The notes: a model not told the origin generated them from the sequence alone. A stretch of 64,000 bases of DNA from Flavobacteriaceae bacterium (GCA_018669795.1 JABHSQ010000025.1:1-64000), one strand, 5' to 3'. Positions 47,209 to 56,005 are shown, counted from the stretch's first letter. Translations and numbers: made by a program.

Positions 47209-47874
47209 TTATTTTTTATTAAAACTATTAAATACTAATTTCGAGTATTTTTTAGCTGTTTCAGTAACACTACTTGGATCAATTATTTGTGAAGTAACTA
47301 CTCCGATTAATTGTTTTCCTTCTGGTTCATCTAAATTATAAACTAATGTTTCTAAAATATATGATTTAGAAACCCTTGTTGTAGTTGTACTAGGAACGTA
47401 ATTCCCATAGGTAGAGTAAGAATAAGGATTGTTATAATAGCCGTAAAATCCACCATAATAGCCGGGATAACCACCATAGTAAGTAGTGCCTCCAGCGTAA
47501 TAACCACCAGATTTTTCCGTAACTTGAGATTCGTTGTAGTCTTTAACAACACTCATTACTACCCCTTGAAACCCTTCTTTTTCAATTAAAGCTTTCATGG
47601 CACCTTCTTCCATTTTTTCATTAGGATTGTGATTGCTAAATTTTAAATAACTTTCTGTAGCATTCATTCCAGCTTTTCTTAAATCATTTGCCATTGCTTC
47701 TTCAAAAGCAATTCTAGCCATTTTATTATCAGTTCTTGCAACAACTAAAATATTTTTTTCTTCTACACTAGAAAGGTTGGCACCTTGCCAAGAGTCTAAA
47801 ACTTTAACACTAGAGCAACTAGTAATTGATAATGCAAATCCAAATAGGATAAATGAATAGAATGTTGTTTTCAT
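47209..47874 (-). CDS. lipoprotein with Gly/Tyr-rich insert (DUF4136-like)
   Basis: 221 residues; lipoprotein signal ends ITSC (Cys20). The early part (VKVLDSWQGANLSSVEEKNILVVARTDNKMARIAFEEAM) and the ending (ETAKKYSKLVFNSF) resemble periplasmic DUF4136-type lipoproteins. Residues about 123-159 are a low-complexity stretch of Gly, Tyr and Asn (GGYYAGGTTYYGGYPGYYGG and on), probably flexible and surface-exposed. Function unknown. A -7-like element lies just upstream. Confidence 0.75.
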   Translation of the reverse strand: MKTTFYSFILFGFALSITSCSSVKVLDSWQGANLSSVEEKNILVVARTDNKMARIAFEEAMANDLRKAGMNATESYLKFSNHNPNEKMEEGAMKALIEKEGFQGVVMSVVKDYNESQVTEKSGGYYAGGTTYYGGYPGYYGGFYGYYNNPYSYSTYGNYVPSTTTTRVSKSYILETLVYNLDEPEGKQLIGVVTSQIIDPSSVTETAKKYSKLVFNSFNKK

Positions 47875-47888
47875 AATTTATATTCAGT

Positions 47889-47896
47889 CAAAGATA
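47889..47896 (-). promoter_or_regulatory. possible -7 promoter element
   Basis: Minus strand reads TATCTTTG, exact TAnnTTTG, 14 bases before the start codon at 47874. No clear -33 box. The remaining gap to 48050 is A/T-rich with no supported feature. Confidence 0.45.
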
Positions 47897-48050
47897 TTGT
47901 TTTTTAGAAAACTAATTATTAAAGTCTAATAAAATTAAAAAAAACAATATATCAAAGACTATATATTTAATTTCTGTAAAAGTTGGGTGTAATGTTAAAC
48001 ACGTGTAAAATTGCAAATATTATTTTCTATGAGTCTAAAAAGAAAATATA

Positions 48051-48072
48051 AAAGCTAATTAATTAGCTTTTA
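48051..48072 (-). terminator. 22-bp palindrome at the end of the STAS gene
   Basis: A perfect palindrome (half AAAAGCTAATT) covers the stop codon of the STAS gene; on the minus strand it is followed by TATATTTTCTTTTT. Could be an intrinsic terminator; it could equally be a DNA-binding site. Confidence 0.5.
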
Positions 48073-48457
48073 TCCAAACCATACTTGCATTAAAATCAAT
48101 AAACATACGTTCTTTTGGCATTAAATCTGGCATGATATCTATTTGCTCCATCATATATTTTGGTTGATTTAAAATATTAACTAATAGTACCATTTTTCCT
48201 TCATTTACTAAATCTATTAATACATCTTCCATTACATAAAGCCCTGATTGATCCATGTAAGGCATTCTACCCATTCTTATTATAACAGTAGTAGCGTTTT
48301 TAGGAATTTGTTTTGCTAATGACTCAAAATCAATTGTAGTACCAAAAAACAAAGGCCCTTTATATGTTTTATAAAAATTAGAGATGCTATCACTAATCCA
48401 ATTCCCACAACATAAACTAAATTCCAAACAGAAGATAAAATTAATTTCATTAAACAT
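48059..48457 (-). pseudogene. orphan STAS domain, remnant of a SulP anion transporter
   Basis: 132 codons. From about residue 30 the sequence is the C-terminal STAS domain of SulP-family transporters: YKGPLFFGTT (34-41), ATTVIIRMGRMPYMDQSGLY with the DQSG anti-sigma-antagonist-like loop at 69-72, then MEDVLIDLVNEGK and a terminal DFNASMVWIKAN. The preceding ~30 residues do not match the family, and the ~400-residue membrane domain is absent; upstream DNA is the suf promoter. It is therefore either a broken transporter or, less likely, a small free-standing STAS protein. The frame is intact, so expression cannot be excluded. Confidence 0.68.
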
Positions 48458-48542
48458 TATTTTAAAAATATTTACAAGAAAAAAGAATACTATAATAAAT
48501 TTTTAAAGGCTTATTTTCCACTTAAAAATATTGAAAATAGCT

Positions 48543-48550
48543 TATATTTG
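48543..48550 (+). promoter_or_regulatory. -7 promoter element of the suf operon
   Basis: TATATTTG, exact match to TAnnTTTG, 27 bases before the ATG at 48578. The -33 region is only loosely matched (TTTTC at 48514-48518). Transcription would start just before the palindrome at 48559. Confidence 0.55.
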
Positions 48551-48558
48551 CATATTAT

Positions 48559-48579
48559 TTAGATTTAATCTAATTAGAT
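48559..48579 (+). promoter_or_regulatory. interleaved palindrome at the suf operon start (candidate operator)
   Basis: The hexamer TTAGAT / its complement ATCTAA occurs three times in a row: TTAGAT (48559-48564), ATCTAA (48568-48573), TTAGAT (48574-48579). The first two form an inverted repeat with a TTA spacer, and the last two a perfect 12-bp palindrome that reaches into the ATG at 48578. It lies immediately downstream of the predicted -7 box, where a repressor would block transcription. Iron- or Fe-S-responsive control is expected for suf genes, but the regulator cannot be named from this sequence. Confidence 0.55.
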
Positions 48580-48907
48580 GATAAAAGTTAGTAAAACAGC
48601 AAAGACAAAAATCTCACAACTTATGACCGAAGGCGGTTTTGATGTTAATGATGATTACGTACGTGTAGGTGTAAAAAGTGGTGGATGTTCAGGCTTATCC
48701 TATGAGCTAGACTTCGATAATAACAAAGGAGAAAGTGATAAACTTTTTGAAGATAATGACGTGAAGATCATTATTGATAAAAAAAGCTTTTTATATTTAA
48801 TCGGTACTACTTTAGAATATAGTGGTGGCCTTAACGGAAAAGGTTTTATTTTTAATAATCCCAATGCAAACAGGACTTGTGGATGTGGAGAAAGTTTCTC
48901 TTTATAG
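48578..48907 (+). CDS. sufA: iron-sulfur cluster assembly accessory protein (SufA/IscA-type)
   Basis: 109 residues of the HesB/IscA family, an A-type carrier that receives clusters from the SufBCD scaffold. The three conserved cysteines are present: Cys37 (SGGCSGLSY), Cys101 and Cys103 (RTCGCGESF). First gene of the suf operon here, with its promoter and a palindromic operator-like site directly upstream. Whether to call it SufA, ErpA or IscA cannot be settled from sequence alone; its place in the operon favours SufA. Confidence 0.92.
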   Translation: MIKVSKTAKTKISQLMTEGGFDVNDDYVRVGVKSGGCSGLSYELDFDNNKGESDKLFEDNDVKIIIDKKSFLYLIGTTLEYSGGLNGKGFIFNNPNANRTCGCGESFSL

Positions 48908-48922
48908 CTTAAGTGAAAAAAT

Positions 48923-50371
48923 ATGGCGAAATTTACTGAAGACGATTTAAAAAAAGACCTTGAAACCAAGGAATACGAATATGGATTTTATACAGATATT
49001 GAATCTGAAACCTTTCCCATTGGTCTAAATGAAGATATCGTTCGTGCAATTTCTAAGAAAAAAGAAGAGCCTCAATGGATGACTGATTGGAGACTTGACG
49101 CTTATAAAGCTTGGAAAGAAATGACTGAGCCAGAATGGGCAAATGTTAATTACAAAAAACCGGATTTTCAATCTATAGCCTATTACTCTGCTCCGGTATC
49201 TATCGATCCTAATAAAACATTAGATGACGTAGATCCAGATCTTTTAGCTATGTATAAAAAGTTAGGTATCTCAGTAGATGAGCAAAAGAAAATGAATAAT
49301 GTGGCAATGGATATTGTTGTAGATTCTGTTTCTGTTGCAACAACATTCAAAAAGACATTGTCCAAAAAAGGCATTATTTTTATGAGTATTTCGGAAGCTA
49401 TCAAAGAGCATCCAGAACTTGTAAGAAAATATATTGGTACAATTGTACCCACAAAAGATAATTTTTATGCGGCTTTAAATTCGGCTGTATTTAGTGATGG
49501 ATCTTTCTGTTATATTCCAAAAGGAGTAAGATGTCCTATGGAACTCTCTACTTACTTCAGAATTAACCAAGCAGGAACAGGACAATTCGAAAGAACATTA
49601 CTTATCGCAGACAAAGGAAGTTACGTAAGTTACTTAGAAGGCTGTACAGCACCAAGTAGAGATGAAAACCAATTACATGCAGCAGTTGTTGAATTAATTG
49701 CTATGGATGATGCTGAAATAAAATACTCCACAGTACAAAACTGGTATCCAGGAAATACTGAAGGTAAAGGTGGAGTTTACAATTTTGTTACTAAAAGAGG
49801 CCTTTGCGAGAAAAATGCAAAAATCTCTTGGACGCAAGTTGAAACAGGTTCTGCTGTTACATGGAAATATCCTTCTTGTATTCTTAAAGGAGATAATTCA
49901 GTAGGTGAATTTTATTCTATTGCAGTTACTAATAATTATCAGCAAGCAGATACTGGAACTAAAATGATTCATCTTGGAAAAAACACCAAGAGTACTATTA
50001 TTTCAAAAGGAATATCTGCTGGAAAATCTCAAAATAGTTATCGAGGTTTGGTAAAAATTAGTAAAAATGCCAAGAATGCTCGTAATTTTTCACAATGCGA
50101 TTCTCTGTTAATGGGTAATGATTGTGGAGCACATACATTTCCGTACATAGAAGTAAAAAATAAATCAGCTCAAATTGAGCATGAAGCAACTACAAGTAAA
50201 ATTGGAGAAGATCAAATTTTTTACTGTAATCAAAGAGGTATTGAAACTGAAAAAGCAATTGCCTTAATTGTAAATGGATTTAGTAAAGAAGTATTAAACA
50301 AGCTTCCTATGGAGTTTGCTGTAGAGGCGCAAAAATTATTAGAAATAAGTCTTGAAGGTTCTGTTGGATAA
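48923..50371 (+). CDS. sufB: Fe-S cluster scaffold protein SufB
   Basis: 482 residues, core of the SufBC2D scaffold where clusters are built. Family features are continuous: the opening [91 protein letters not shown] and [18 protein letters not shown]. Cys residues in this region supply cluster ligands. It is 16 bases after sufA. A lipoprotein gene, not sufC, follows. Confidence 0.97.
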   Translation: MAKFTEDDLKKDLETKEYEYGFYTDIESETFPIGLNEDIVRAISKKKEEPQWMTDWRLDAYKAWKEMTEPEWANVNYKKPDFQSIAYYSAPVSIDPNKTLDDVDPDLLAMYKKLGISVDEQKKMNNVAMDIVVDSVSVATTFKKTLSKKGIIFMSISEAIKEHPELVRKYIGTIVPTKDNFYAALNSAVFSDGSFCYIPKGVRCPMELSTYFRINQAGTGQFERTLLIADKGSYVSYLEGCTAPSRDENQLHAAVVELIAMDDAEIKYSTVQNWYPGNTEGKGGVYNFVTKRGLCEKNAKISWTQVETGSAVTWKYPSCILKGDNSVGEFYSIAVTNNYQQADTGTKMIHLGKNTKSTIISKGISAGKSQNSYRGLVKISKNAKNARNFSQCDSLLMGNDCGAHTFPYIEVKNKSAQIEHEATTSKIGEDQIFYCNQRGIETEKAIALIVNGFSKEVLNKLPMEFAVEAQKLLEISLEGSVG

Positions 50372-50389
50372 TTTAAATAAATATTTAAA

Positions 50390-50800
50390 ATGAAAAAAAT
50401 ACTATTTTTTATACTGATCTCAATTATTACATTTTCATGTAAAAAAAATTCAGAAAAAGCATCTGAAAAAGTTGATAAATCAGATACTGCTATTGAAATA
50501 AATAGTTCTGAAGATAAAATCTATAGAGGAGACTTTATTTATTTAGGAGATGCTGCGGTTTTAAAAGGAAATAAATTTATTTATGGAGTAACTCTTGACG
50601 AAATGGCAACAGAATTAGCTGATAAAGTGAAATCTGTAAAAGAATCAGATTTTGATATGGTTCCTGTAGCTGTGAAAGGAAGTATAAATCGAAAACCTGA
50701 AGGTGTAGAGGGTTGGGACGAAATAATAACAATTACTGAAATTGTATTGGTTGGAAATAAACCATCAAAAATCGATATAAAACTAGAAGAAAAGAAATAA
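50390..50800 (+). CDS. small lipoprotein inserted between sufB and sufC
   Basis: 136 residues; lipoprotein signal ends TFSC (Cys17), followed by a Ser/Lys/Glu-rich linker and a small beta domain (IYRGDFIYLGDAAVLKGNKFIYGVTLDEMATELADKV ... GWDEIITITEIVLVGNKPSK). I do not recognise a named family. It is in line with sufB (18 bases) and sufC (5 bases), so it is co-transcribed with the cluster-assembly genes although it would sit in the envelope. Similar insertions occur in other flavobacteria, but the function is unknown. Confidence 0.75.
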   Translation: MKKILFFILISIITFSCKKNSEKASEKVDKSDTAIEINSSEDKIYRGDFIYLGDAAVLKGNKFIYGVTLDEMATELADKVKSVKESDFDMVPVAVKGSINRKPEGVEGWDEIITITEIVLVGNKPSKIDIKLEEKK

Positions 50801-50805
50801 TAACT

Positions 50806-51555
50806 ATGCTGCAAATTAAAAATTTACACGCAGGTGTAGAAAATAAAGAAATTTTAAAAGGTGTTAATTTAGAGGTAAAAGCTGGAGAGATACATGCTAT
50901 AATGGGACCTAATGGTTCTGGTAAAAGTACCCTCTCTGCTGTAATTTCTGGAAATGAAAATTTTGAGGTAAGTCAAGGTTCGGTTACTTTTTTAAATGAA
51001 GATATTTCAGAACTAGACCCTGAGGAAAGAGCTCATAAAGGAGTGTTTTTATCATTTCAATATCCTGTTGAAATTCCTGGGGTATCCGTTACCAATTTTA
51101 TTAAAACGGCTATCAACGAAAACAGAAAAGCTAAAGGTTTAAAAGACATGCCTGCCTCGGAAATGTTGAAACTAATTAAATCGAAAGCAGATTTATTAGA
51201 AATTGACAGAAAATTTTTGTCGCGTTCTTTAAACGAAGGGTTTTCAGGAGGAGAGAAAAAACGTAATGAAATTTTTCAAATGGCAATGCTGGATCCAAAA
51301 TTAGCAATTCTTGATGAAACAGATTCTGGACTAGATATTGATGCTTTAAAAATTGTTGCGAACGGAGTTAATAAATTAAAAAGCAAAGACAATGCGGTTA
51401 TTATCATCACACATTATCAACGTTTGTTAGATTATATTATTCCTGATTTTGTTCACGTTCTAATCGATGGAAAGATTGTTAAGTCTGGAACAAAAGAATT
51501 AGCCTACGAGCTAGAAGAAAAAGGATACGATTGGATTAAAGAAGAATTAGTTTAG
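50806..51555 (+). CDS. sufC: Fe-S assembly ATPase SufC
   Basis: 249 residues, an ABC-type ATPase that powers the SufBCD scaffold. Walker A GPNGSGKS at residues 34-41, the SufC-specific SLNEGFSGGEKKRNEI signature, Walker B LAILDETDSGLDIDAL, and His-loop IITHYQRLL. There is no membrane partner; it docks on SufB and SufD. It follows the lipoprotein gene by 5 bases and precedes sufD by 4 bases. Confidence 0.97.
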   Translation: MLQIKNLHAGVENKEILKGVNLEVKAGEIHAIMGPNGSGKSTLSAVISGNENFEVSQGSVTFLNEDISELDPEERAHKGVFLSFQYPVEIPGVSVTNFIKTAINENRKAKGLKDMPASEMLKLIKSKADLLEIDRKFLSRSLNEGFSGGEKKRNEIFQMAMLDPKLAILDETDSGLDIDALKIVANGVNKLKSKDNAVIIITHYQRLLDYIIPDFVHVLIDGKIVKSGTKELAYELEEKGYDWIKEELV

Positions 51556-51559
51556 AAAT

Positions 51560-52873
51560 ATGAGCTTAAAAAGTAAATTAGTGTCGTCTTATCTTGCTTT
51601 CGATGATCATTTGGATGATAATTCACCAATCCATGATATTCGAAAAAAAGCAATTGATACTTTTGAAGAAAAAGGATTTCCCACTAAAAAAGAAGAAGAT
51701 TGGAAATACACTTCATTAAATGCTATTATTAATAAAGACTATAGTATTTCCTCTAAAGGTGATAAGGAAATTAAATATGAAAAAGTTAGAGAATATTTTT
51801 TACATGATATCGATTCCTATAAAGTTGTTTTTATAGACGGTGTTTTCAGTTCTTTTCTATCTGAAACCAGTCATGATGGATTGGATGTTTGTTTACTTTC
51901 TTCTGTATTATCAAAAGAAAAATACAAAGCAATCATAGAGGCATATTATAATAAAATAGCTTCAAAAGATAGTATCACTTCTCTTAATACCGCTTTTGCA
52001 AAAGAAGGTGCTTATATTAATATTCCAAATAATAAAGAAGTAGATAAGCCTATTGAAATTATAAATTTTTCAACAGGAAATGAAACTGCTTTAATGATGC
52101 AACCTCGTAATTTAATTATAGTTGGGGAAAATGCTCATGTACAAATTATAGAAAGACATCAAAGCTTATCCGATAATGCTGTATTTACTAATTCAGTAAC
52201 AGAGATTTTTGCTGAAAAACGTGCGTATCTAGATTTCTATAAAATTCAGAATGACAAAGAAAACGCCTCTTTAATAGACAACACTTTTATCCATCAAGAA
52301 CAGGATACGAATTGTAATGTTCATACATTTTCCTTGGGTGGTAAAATAACACGTAATAATCTTAATTTTTCTCAAAATGGAGAGCATTGTGATTCTACGC
52401 TAAAAGGTGTTACTATTTTAAAAGACAAACAGCATGTAGATCACAATACTTTAGTGAATCATATTTCACCAAATTGTGAGAGTCATCAAGACTACAAAGG
52501 TTTATATGCAGACTCTTCAACAGGTGTCTTTAATGGGAGAGTGATCGTTGAAAAAGAATCTCAAAAAATAAATGCTTTTCAGCAAAACAATAATATATTA
52601 ATTGATGATAATGCAACTGTAAATGCAAAACCTCAATTAGAAATATTTGCAGATGATGTTAAATGTTCTCACGGATGCACTATTGGTCAATTTGATGAAG
52701 ATGCCTTGTTTTATTTGCGCTCTAGAGGTATTGGCTTAAAAGAAGCGCAAGCATTATTAATGTATGCTTTCGCAAATACGGTGTTAGAAACTGTAAAAAT
52801 TCCTGAATTAAAAAGACGCATCAATAATCTTATTGCAGAAAAAATTGGTGTGAATATTGGATTTGATATTTAA
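51560..52873 (+). CDS. sufD: Fe-S cluster assembly protein SufD
   Basis: 437 residues, the scaffold partner of SufB in SufBC2D. Starts MSLKSKLVSSYLAFDDHLDD. Family motifs are the early PTKKEEDWKYTSLNAI, the beta-helix core, and the end CSHGCTIGQFDEDALFYLRSRGIGLKEAQALLMYAFANTVLE. A conserved His (SHGCT) and the dimer interface segment are in place. sufS begins 17 bases after its stop. Confidence 0.96.
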   Translation: MSLKSKLVSSYLAFDDHLDDNSPIHDIRKKAIDTFEEKGFPTKKEEDWKYTSLNAIINKDYSISSKGDKEIKYEKVREYFLHDIDSYKVVFIDGVFSSFLSETSHDGLDVCLLSSVLSKEKYKAIIEAYYNKIASKDSITSLNTAFAKEGAYINIPNNKEVDKPIEIINFSTGNETALMMQPRNLIIVGENAHVQIIERHQSLSDNAVFTNSVTEIFAEKRAYLDFYKIQNDKENASLIDNTFIHQEQDTNCNVHTFSLGGKITRNNLNFSQNGEHCDSTLKGVTILKDKQHVDHNTLVNHISPNCESHQDYKGLYADSSTGVFNGRVIVEKESQKINAFQQNNNILIDDNATVNAKPQLEIFADDVKCSHGCTIGQFDEDALFYLRSRGIGLKEAQALLMYAFANTVLETVKIPELKRRINNLIAEKIGVNIGFDI

Positions 52874-52889
52874 AATTAATCACGAAATA

Positions 52890-54107
52890 ATGGAGTTTGA
52901 TGTTCAAAAGATAAGACAAGACTTTCCCATACTTTCAAAAAAAGTTAATGGATATCCCTTAGTCTATTTTGATAATGCTGCTACTTCTCAAAAGCCTCAA
53001 ATAGTAATTGACAGTATTGTCGATTATTACAGCAATTACAATGCGAATATACATCGTGGAGTTCATACACTTTCTCAAGTTGCAACTGATGCTTATGAAT
53101 TATCAAGAAAGAAAATCAGAAAACACTTTAACGCTTCAAAGGATTGCGAAATAATTTTTACTTCTGGCTGTACCCATGGAATTAATATAGTAGCTTCTGG
53201 TTTTTCCTCGCTTTTAAAAAAAGGAGATGAAATTATTGTTTCTGCTATGGAACATCATTCAAATATTGTTCCATGGCAAATGCTTTGTGAAAAAACCGGA
53301 GTACTATTAAAAGTAATTCCTATGAATGAAGATGGGGAGTTAATTATTTCTGAATATGAAAACTTACTATCCAATAATACAAAATTAGTTTTTGTCAATC
53401 ATGTTTCTAATTCATTGGGCACCGTTAATCCGATTAAAGATATTATTGATAAAGCACATCAAAAAGGAGCTGCCGTTTTAATTGATGGTGCGCAAGCAAC
53501 ATCTCATTTAATACCAGATTTTCAAGAATTAGGTGTCGATTTTTATGTAACATCTGCACATAAAATGTGTGGTCCAACCGGTGTTGGTATTCTTTACGGT
53601 AAGGAAGAATGGTTAAAAAAACTTCCTCCATACCAAGGTGGTGGTGAAATGATAAAAGAAGTCACTTTCAAAAAAACAACTTATGCAGATTTACCTCATA
53701 AATTTGAAGCAGGTACTCCTAATATTTCAGCTGGTATAAGTTTTGGCGTTGCTATTGATTATTTAAACACTATTGGTTTAAAAAAAATTGCAACCTATGA
53801 AAATGAGTTATTGACTTATGCAACAGATCAACTTATGAAAATTGAAGGAGTGAAAATCTATGGCACTTCTAAAAACAAGGTAGCGGTTATTTCGTTTAAT
53901 ATAGGTACTATTCATCCTTATGACATTGGTACTATTATAGACAAATTAGGAATTGCAGTAAGGACAGGCCATCATTGTACACAACCCATTATGGATTTTT
54001 ATAAAATTCCAGGAACTGTTAGAGCTTCCTTTGCATTTTATAATACAAAACAGGAGATTGATGTATTTATAGAAGCTATTAAAAAAGCTAAAATGATGTT
54101 GTCATAA
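52890..54107 (+). CDS. sufS: cysteine desulfurase SufS
   Basis: Takes sulfur from cysteine to form a persulfide for cluster building. I start at the ATG at 52890 (MEFDVQKIRQDFPIL); a longer frame from 52857 overlaps sufD and adds residues not typical of the family. 405 residues. Seen are the PLP lysine Lys225 (TSAHKMCGP), the active-site Cys363 in RTGHHCTQPIMD, and TLSQVATDAYE with the usual group II SufS opening. SufE, its activator, lies two genes downstream. Confidence 0.96.
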   Translation: MEFDVQKIRQDFPILSKKVNGYPLVYFDNAATSQKPQIVIDSIVDYYSNYNANIHRGVHTLSQVATDAYELSRKKIRKHFNASKDCEIIFTSGCTHGINIVASGFSSLLKKGDEIIVSAMEHHSNIVPWQMLCEKTGVLLKVIPMNEDGELIISEYENLLSNNTKLVFVNHVSNSLGTVNPIKDIIDKAHQKGAAVLIDGAQATSHLIPDFQELGVDFYVTSAHKMCGPTGVGILYGKEEWLKKLPPYQGGGEMIKEVTFKKTTYADLPHKFEAGTPNISAGISFGVAIDYLNTIGLKKIATYENELLTYATDQLMKIEGVKIYGTSKNKVAVISFNIGTIHPYDIGTIIDKLGIAVRTGHHCTQPIMDFYKIPGTVRASFAFYNTKQEIDVFIEAIKKAKMMLS

Positions 54108-54190
54108 TTAAAAACATGAAACGAGCATTTAATCTTTTTTAAAACTCAAATAAATTTAGGATACATGAAATCCAATAATAAAATAGGGAT

Positions 54191-54619
54191 ATGAAATATA
54201 CTATTGCTTTATGTATTCTATTATTTTCATTAATGATCATTTCTTGTAAGGAGACAAAAAAAACGATAAAAGTTTCTTCTAATGAATTTTATTCTGGGAA
54301 ATATGAAATAAAAAATCTTAACGGAAATGAATTATCCCGTAATTTACGTTTTACAATTGAAACTTCAGAAAATAAAATTTCAGGAAAAACTAATTGTAAT
54401 AATTATTTTGGGACCTATACAGTTTCTAATACTAATGAACTTAAAATTGAACCATTAGTGGCTACTGAAATGTATTGTGAAGAAAAGATTATGAAAGCTG
54501 AAAGAGAATTATTTAAAGTATATAATGATTCAAAAACATTTAGTTTTGACGGAAAAATGCTAACATTTTTTAATGAAGAGGGAACTCTTTTAATTCGCGC
54601 AAATAAAATAAGCAACTAA
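54191..54619 (+). CDS. META-domain (HslJ-like) lipoprotein
   Basis: 142 residues; lipoprotein signal ends IISC (Cys19). The body (GKYEIKNLNGNEL... through KTNCNNYFGTYTVSNTNELKIEPLVATEMYC to GTLLIRANK) is a META/HslJ domain, with Cys pair in NCNN and MYCEE. It lies between sufS and sufE (83 bases and 5 bases), inside the run of suf genes. META proteins are linked to stress or secretion but have no firm biochemical role. Probably co-transcribed at least with sufE. Confidence 0.87.
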   Translation: MKYTIALCILLFSLMIISCKETKKTIKVSSNEFYSGKYEIKNLNGNELSRNLRFTIETSENKISGKTNCNNYFGTYTVSNTNELKIEPLVATEMYCEEKIMKAERELFKVYNDSKTFSFDGKMLTFFNEEGTLLIRANKISN

Positions 54620-54624
54620 AAATT

Positions 54625-55053
54625 ATGATGACGATTGAATTAATACAAGATGAGATTATTGATGAATTTTCAATGTTTGATGATTGGATGCAAAAATATG
54701 AGTATATGATTGATCTAGGAAAATCATTACCTTTAATTAGTGAAAATAATAAACTAGAAGATCGTTTAATAACAGGGTGTCAATCAAAAGTTTGGTTAGA
54801 TGCGGAATTAATTGATGGTAGAATAAATTATACAGCTGATAGTGATGCTATTATTACCAAGGGAATCATTGCAATTTTATTACGTGTTTTCTCTAATCAA
54901 ACACCAAATGACATCTTAAATTCGAATACCAATTTTATTGATAAAATTGGATTAAAGGAACATCTTTCGCCAACGAGAGCTAATGGGTTGGTGTCTATGA
55001 TCAAACAACTTAAAATTTATGCATTAGCCTTTCAGACTCAAATTAATAAATAA
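54625..55053 (+). CDS. sufE: cysteine desulfuration protein SufE
   Basis: 142 residues. Accepts sulfur from SufS on its conserved Cys52 in TGCQSKVWL and passes it to SufB. Other family parts are the DDWMQKYEYMIDLGKSLP opening and LREVF-like NDILNSNTNFIDKIGLKEHLSPTRANGL. Two start ATGs in a row (54625, 54628). Its stop overlaps the next start by one base (TAATG), so the two are translationally coupled. Confidence 0.95.
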   Translation: MMTIELIQDEIIDEFSMFDDWMQKYEYMIDLGKSLPLISENNKLEDRLITGCQSKVWLDAELIDGRINYTADSDAIITKGIIAILLRVFSNQTPNDILNSNTNFIDKIGLKEHLSPTRANGLVSMIKQLKIYALAFQTQINK

Positions 55054-55382
55054 TGACTAAAGAAGTGAAATTGAATTCAGAGGAATTAGGTGAGAAAATA
55101 GTAAAAGTGATTAAAACTATTTTCGATCCAGAAATTCCTGTAGACATCTATGAACTAGGACTTATATATGATGTATTTGTCAATGAAGATTATGGAGTAA
55201 AAGTATTAATGACATTAACAACTCCCAATTGCCCAGTTGCAGAATCCTTACCTTTAGAAGTAGAAGAGAAAATTAAATCTATCAGTTTTGTTACTGATGC
55301 AGAAGTAGAAATTACGTTTGACCCACCTTGGAGTCAGGACTTAATGAGCGAAGAAGCGAAACTAGAATTGGGAATGTTATAA
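55053..55382 (+). CDS. sufT: SUF system Fe-S assembly protein (MIP18/DUF59, SufT-like)
   Basis: 109 residues, MIP18 family. The hallmark is TIFDPEIPVDIYELGLIYDVFV, with TLTTPNCPVAESLPLEVEEKI containing the conserved Cys, and the ending TFDPPWSQDLMSEEAKLELGML. In other bacteria SufT-like proteins help mature Fe-S proteins under high demand. It overlaps sufE by one base and directly abuts the DUF2480 gene. Confidence 0.9.
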   Translation: MTKEVKLNSEELGEKIVKVIKTIFDPEIPVDIYELGLIYDVFVNEDYGVKVLMTLTTPNCPVAESLPLEVEEKIKSISFVTDAEVEITFDPPWSQDLMSEEAKLELGML

Positions 55383-55898
55383 ATGCAAGAAGAAATAAAA
55401 AATAGAGTTACAGAAAGTAAGTTAATTACTTTTGATCTTGAGGATTTTTATCCAGAAGGGATTAGAATAGAACTTGATATTTCTCAATTTTTATTTGAAG
55501 GTATGCTACTTAAAGAAAAAGATTTTAGAGCCTCCGTAAACAAGCATAATTGGGAGCAATATAAAGATAGTTATGTTGCTCTAACAAATACTAATGATGC
55601 GCTAGTTCCAGCCTGGGCATTTATGTTATTAACAACACATTTGACTCCGATGACTAAAAGAGTTTCTATTGGTAATTTAGAACAATTAGAGATTTCTAAT
55701 TTTAATAAAATTATAGAGGATTTAGATATTTCAAATTATCAAGATAAACTAATTATTATTAAAGGTTGTTCTAACAGGCCAATTCCAGAAAATACATACC
55801 TTCAATTAATACAAAAATTACAACCTATAGTAAAGAGTCTCATGTATGGAGAAGCATGCTCTTCTGTTCCTCTTTATAAAAGAAAGTCAATAAAGTAA
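55383..55898 (+). CDS. DUF2480 family protein
   Basis: 171 residues, no signal peptide. The opening NRVTESKLITFDLEDFYPEGIRIELDISQFL, the AFMLLTTHLTP stretch and GCSNRPIPENTYL...GEACSSVPLYKR fit the DUF2480 family of Bacteroidota. Conserved Cys residues (KGCSNRP and GEACSSVP) suggest a role with Fe-S or sulfur, consistent with its position immediately after sufT (no gap), but no function is established. Last gene of the suf run. Confidence 0.88.
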   Translation: MQEEIKNRVTESKLITFDLEDFYPEGIRIELDISQFLFEGMLLKEKDFRASVNKHNWEQYKDSYVALTNTNDALVPAWAFMLLTTHLTPMTKRVSIGNLEQLEISNFNKIIEDLDISNYQDKLIIIKGCSNRPIPENTYLQLIQKLQPIVKSLMYGEACSSVPLYKRKSIK

Positions 55899-56005
55899 TA
55901 TTTCATCTTCATCGCTTGGGAACATAATTATTTTATTAACAATACTTTATAAACTTTTCGGATGATTCAAATTAAATTCATTTGCCTGTTATAGAAAAAA
56001 AAACA

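Noticed and set aside
48001-48058. Small RNA or CRISPR-like repeats near the STAS gene
   Set aside because: No direct repeats with regular spacing; the only structure is the 22-bp palindrome listed as a terminator-like site.
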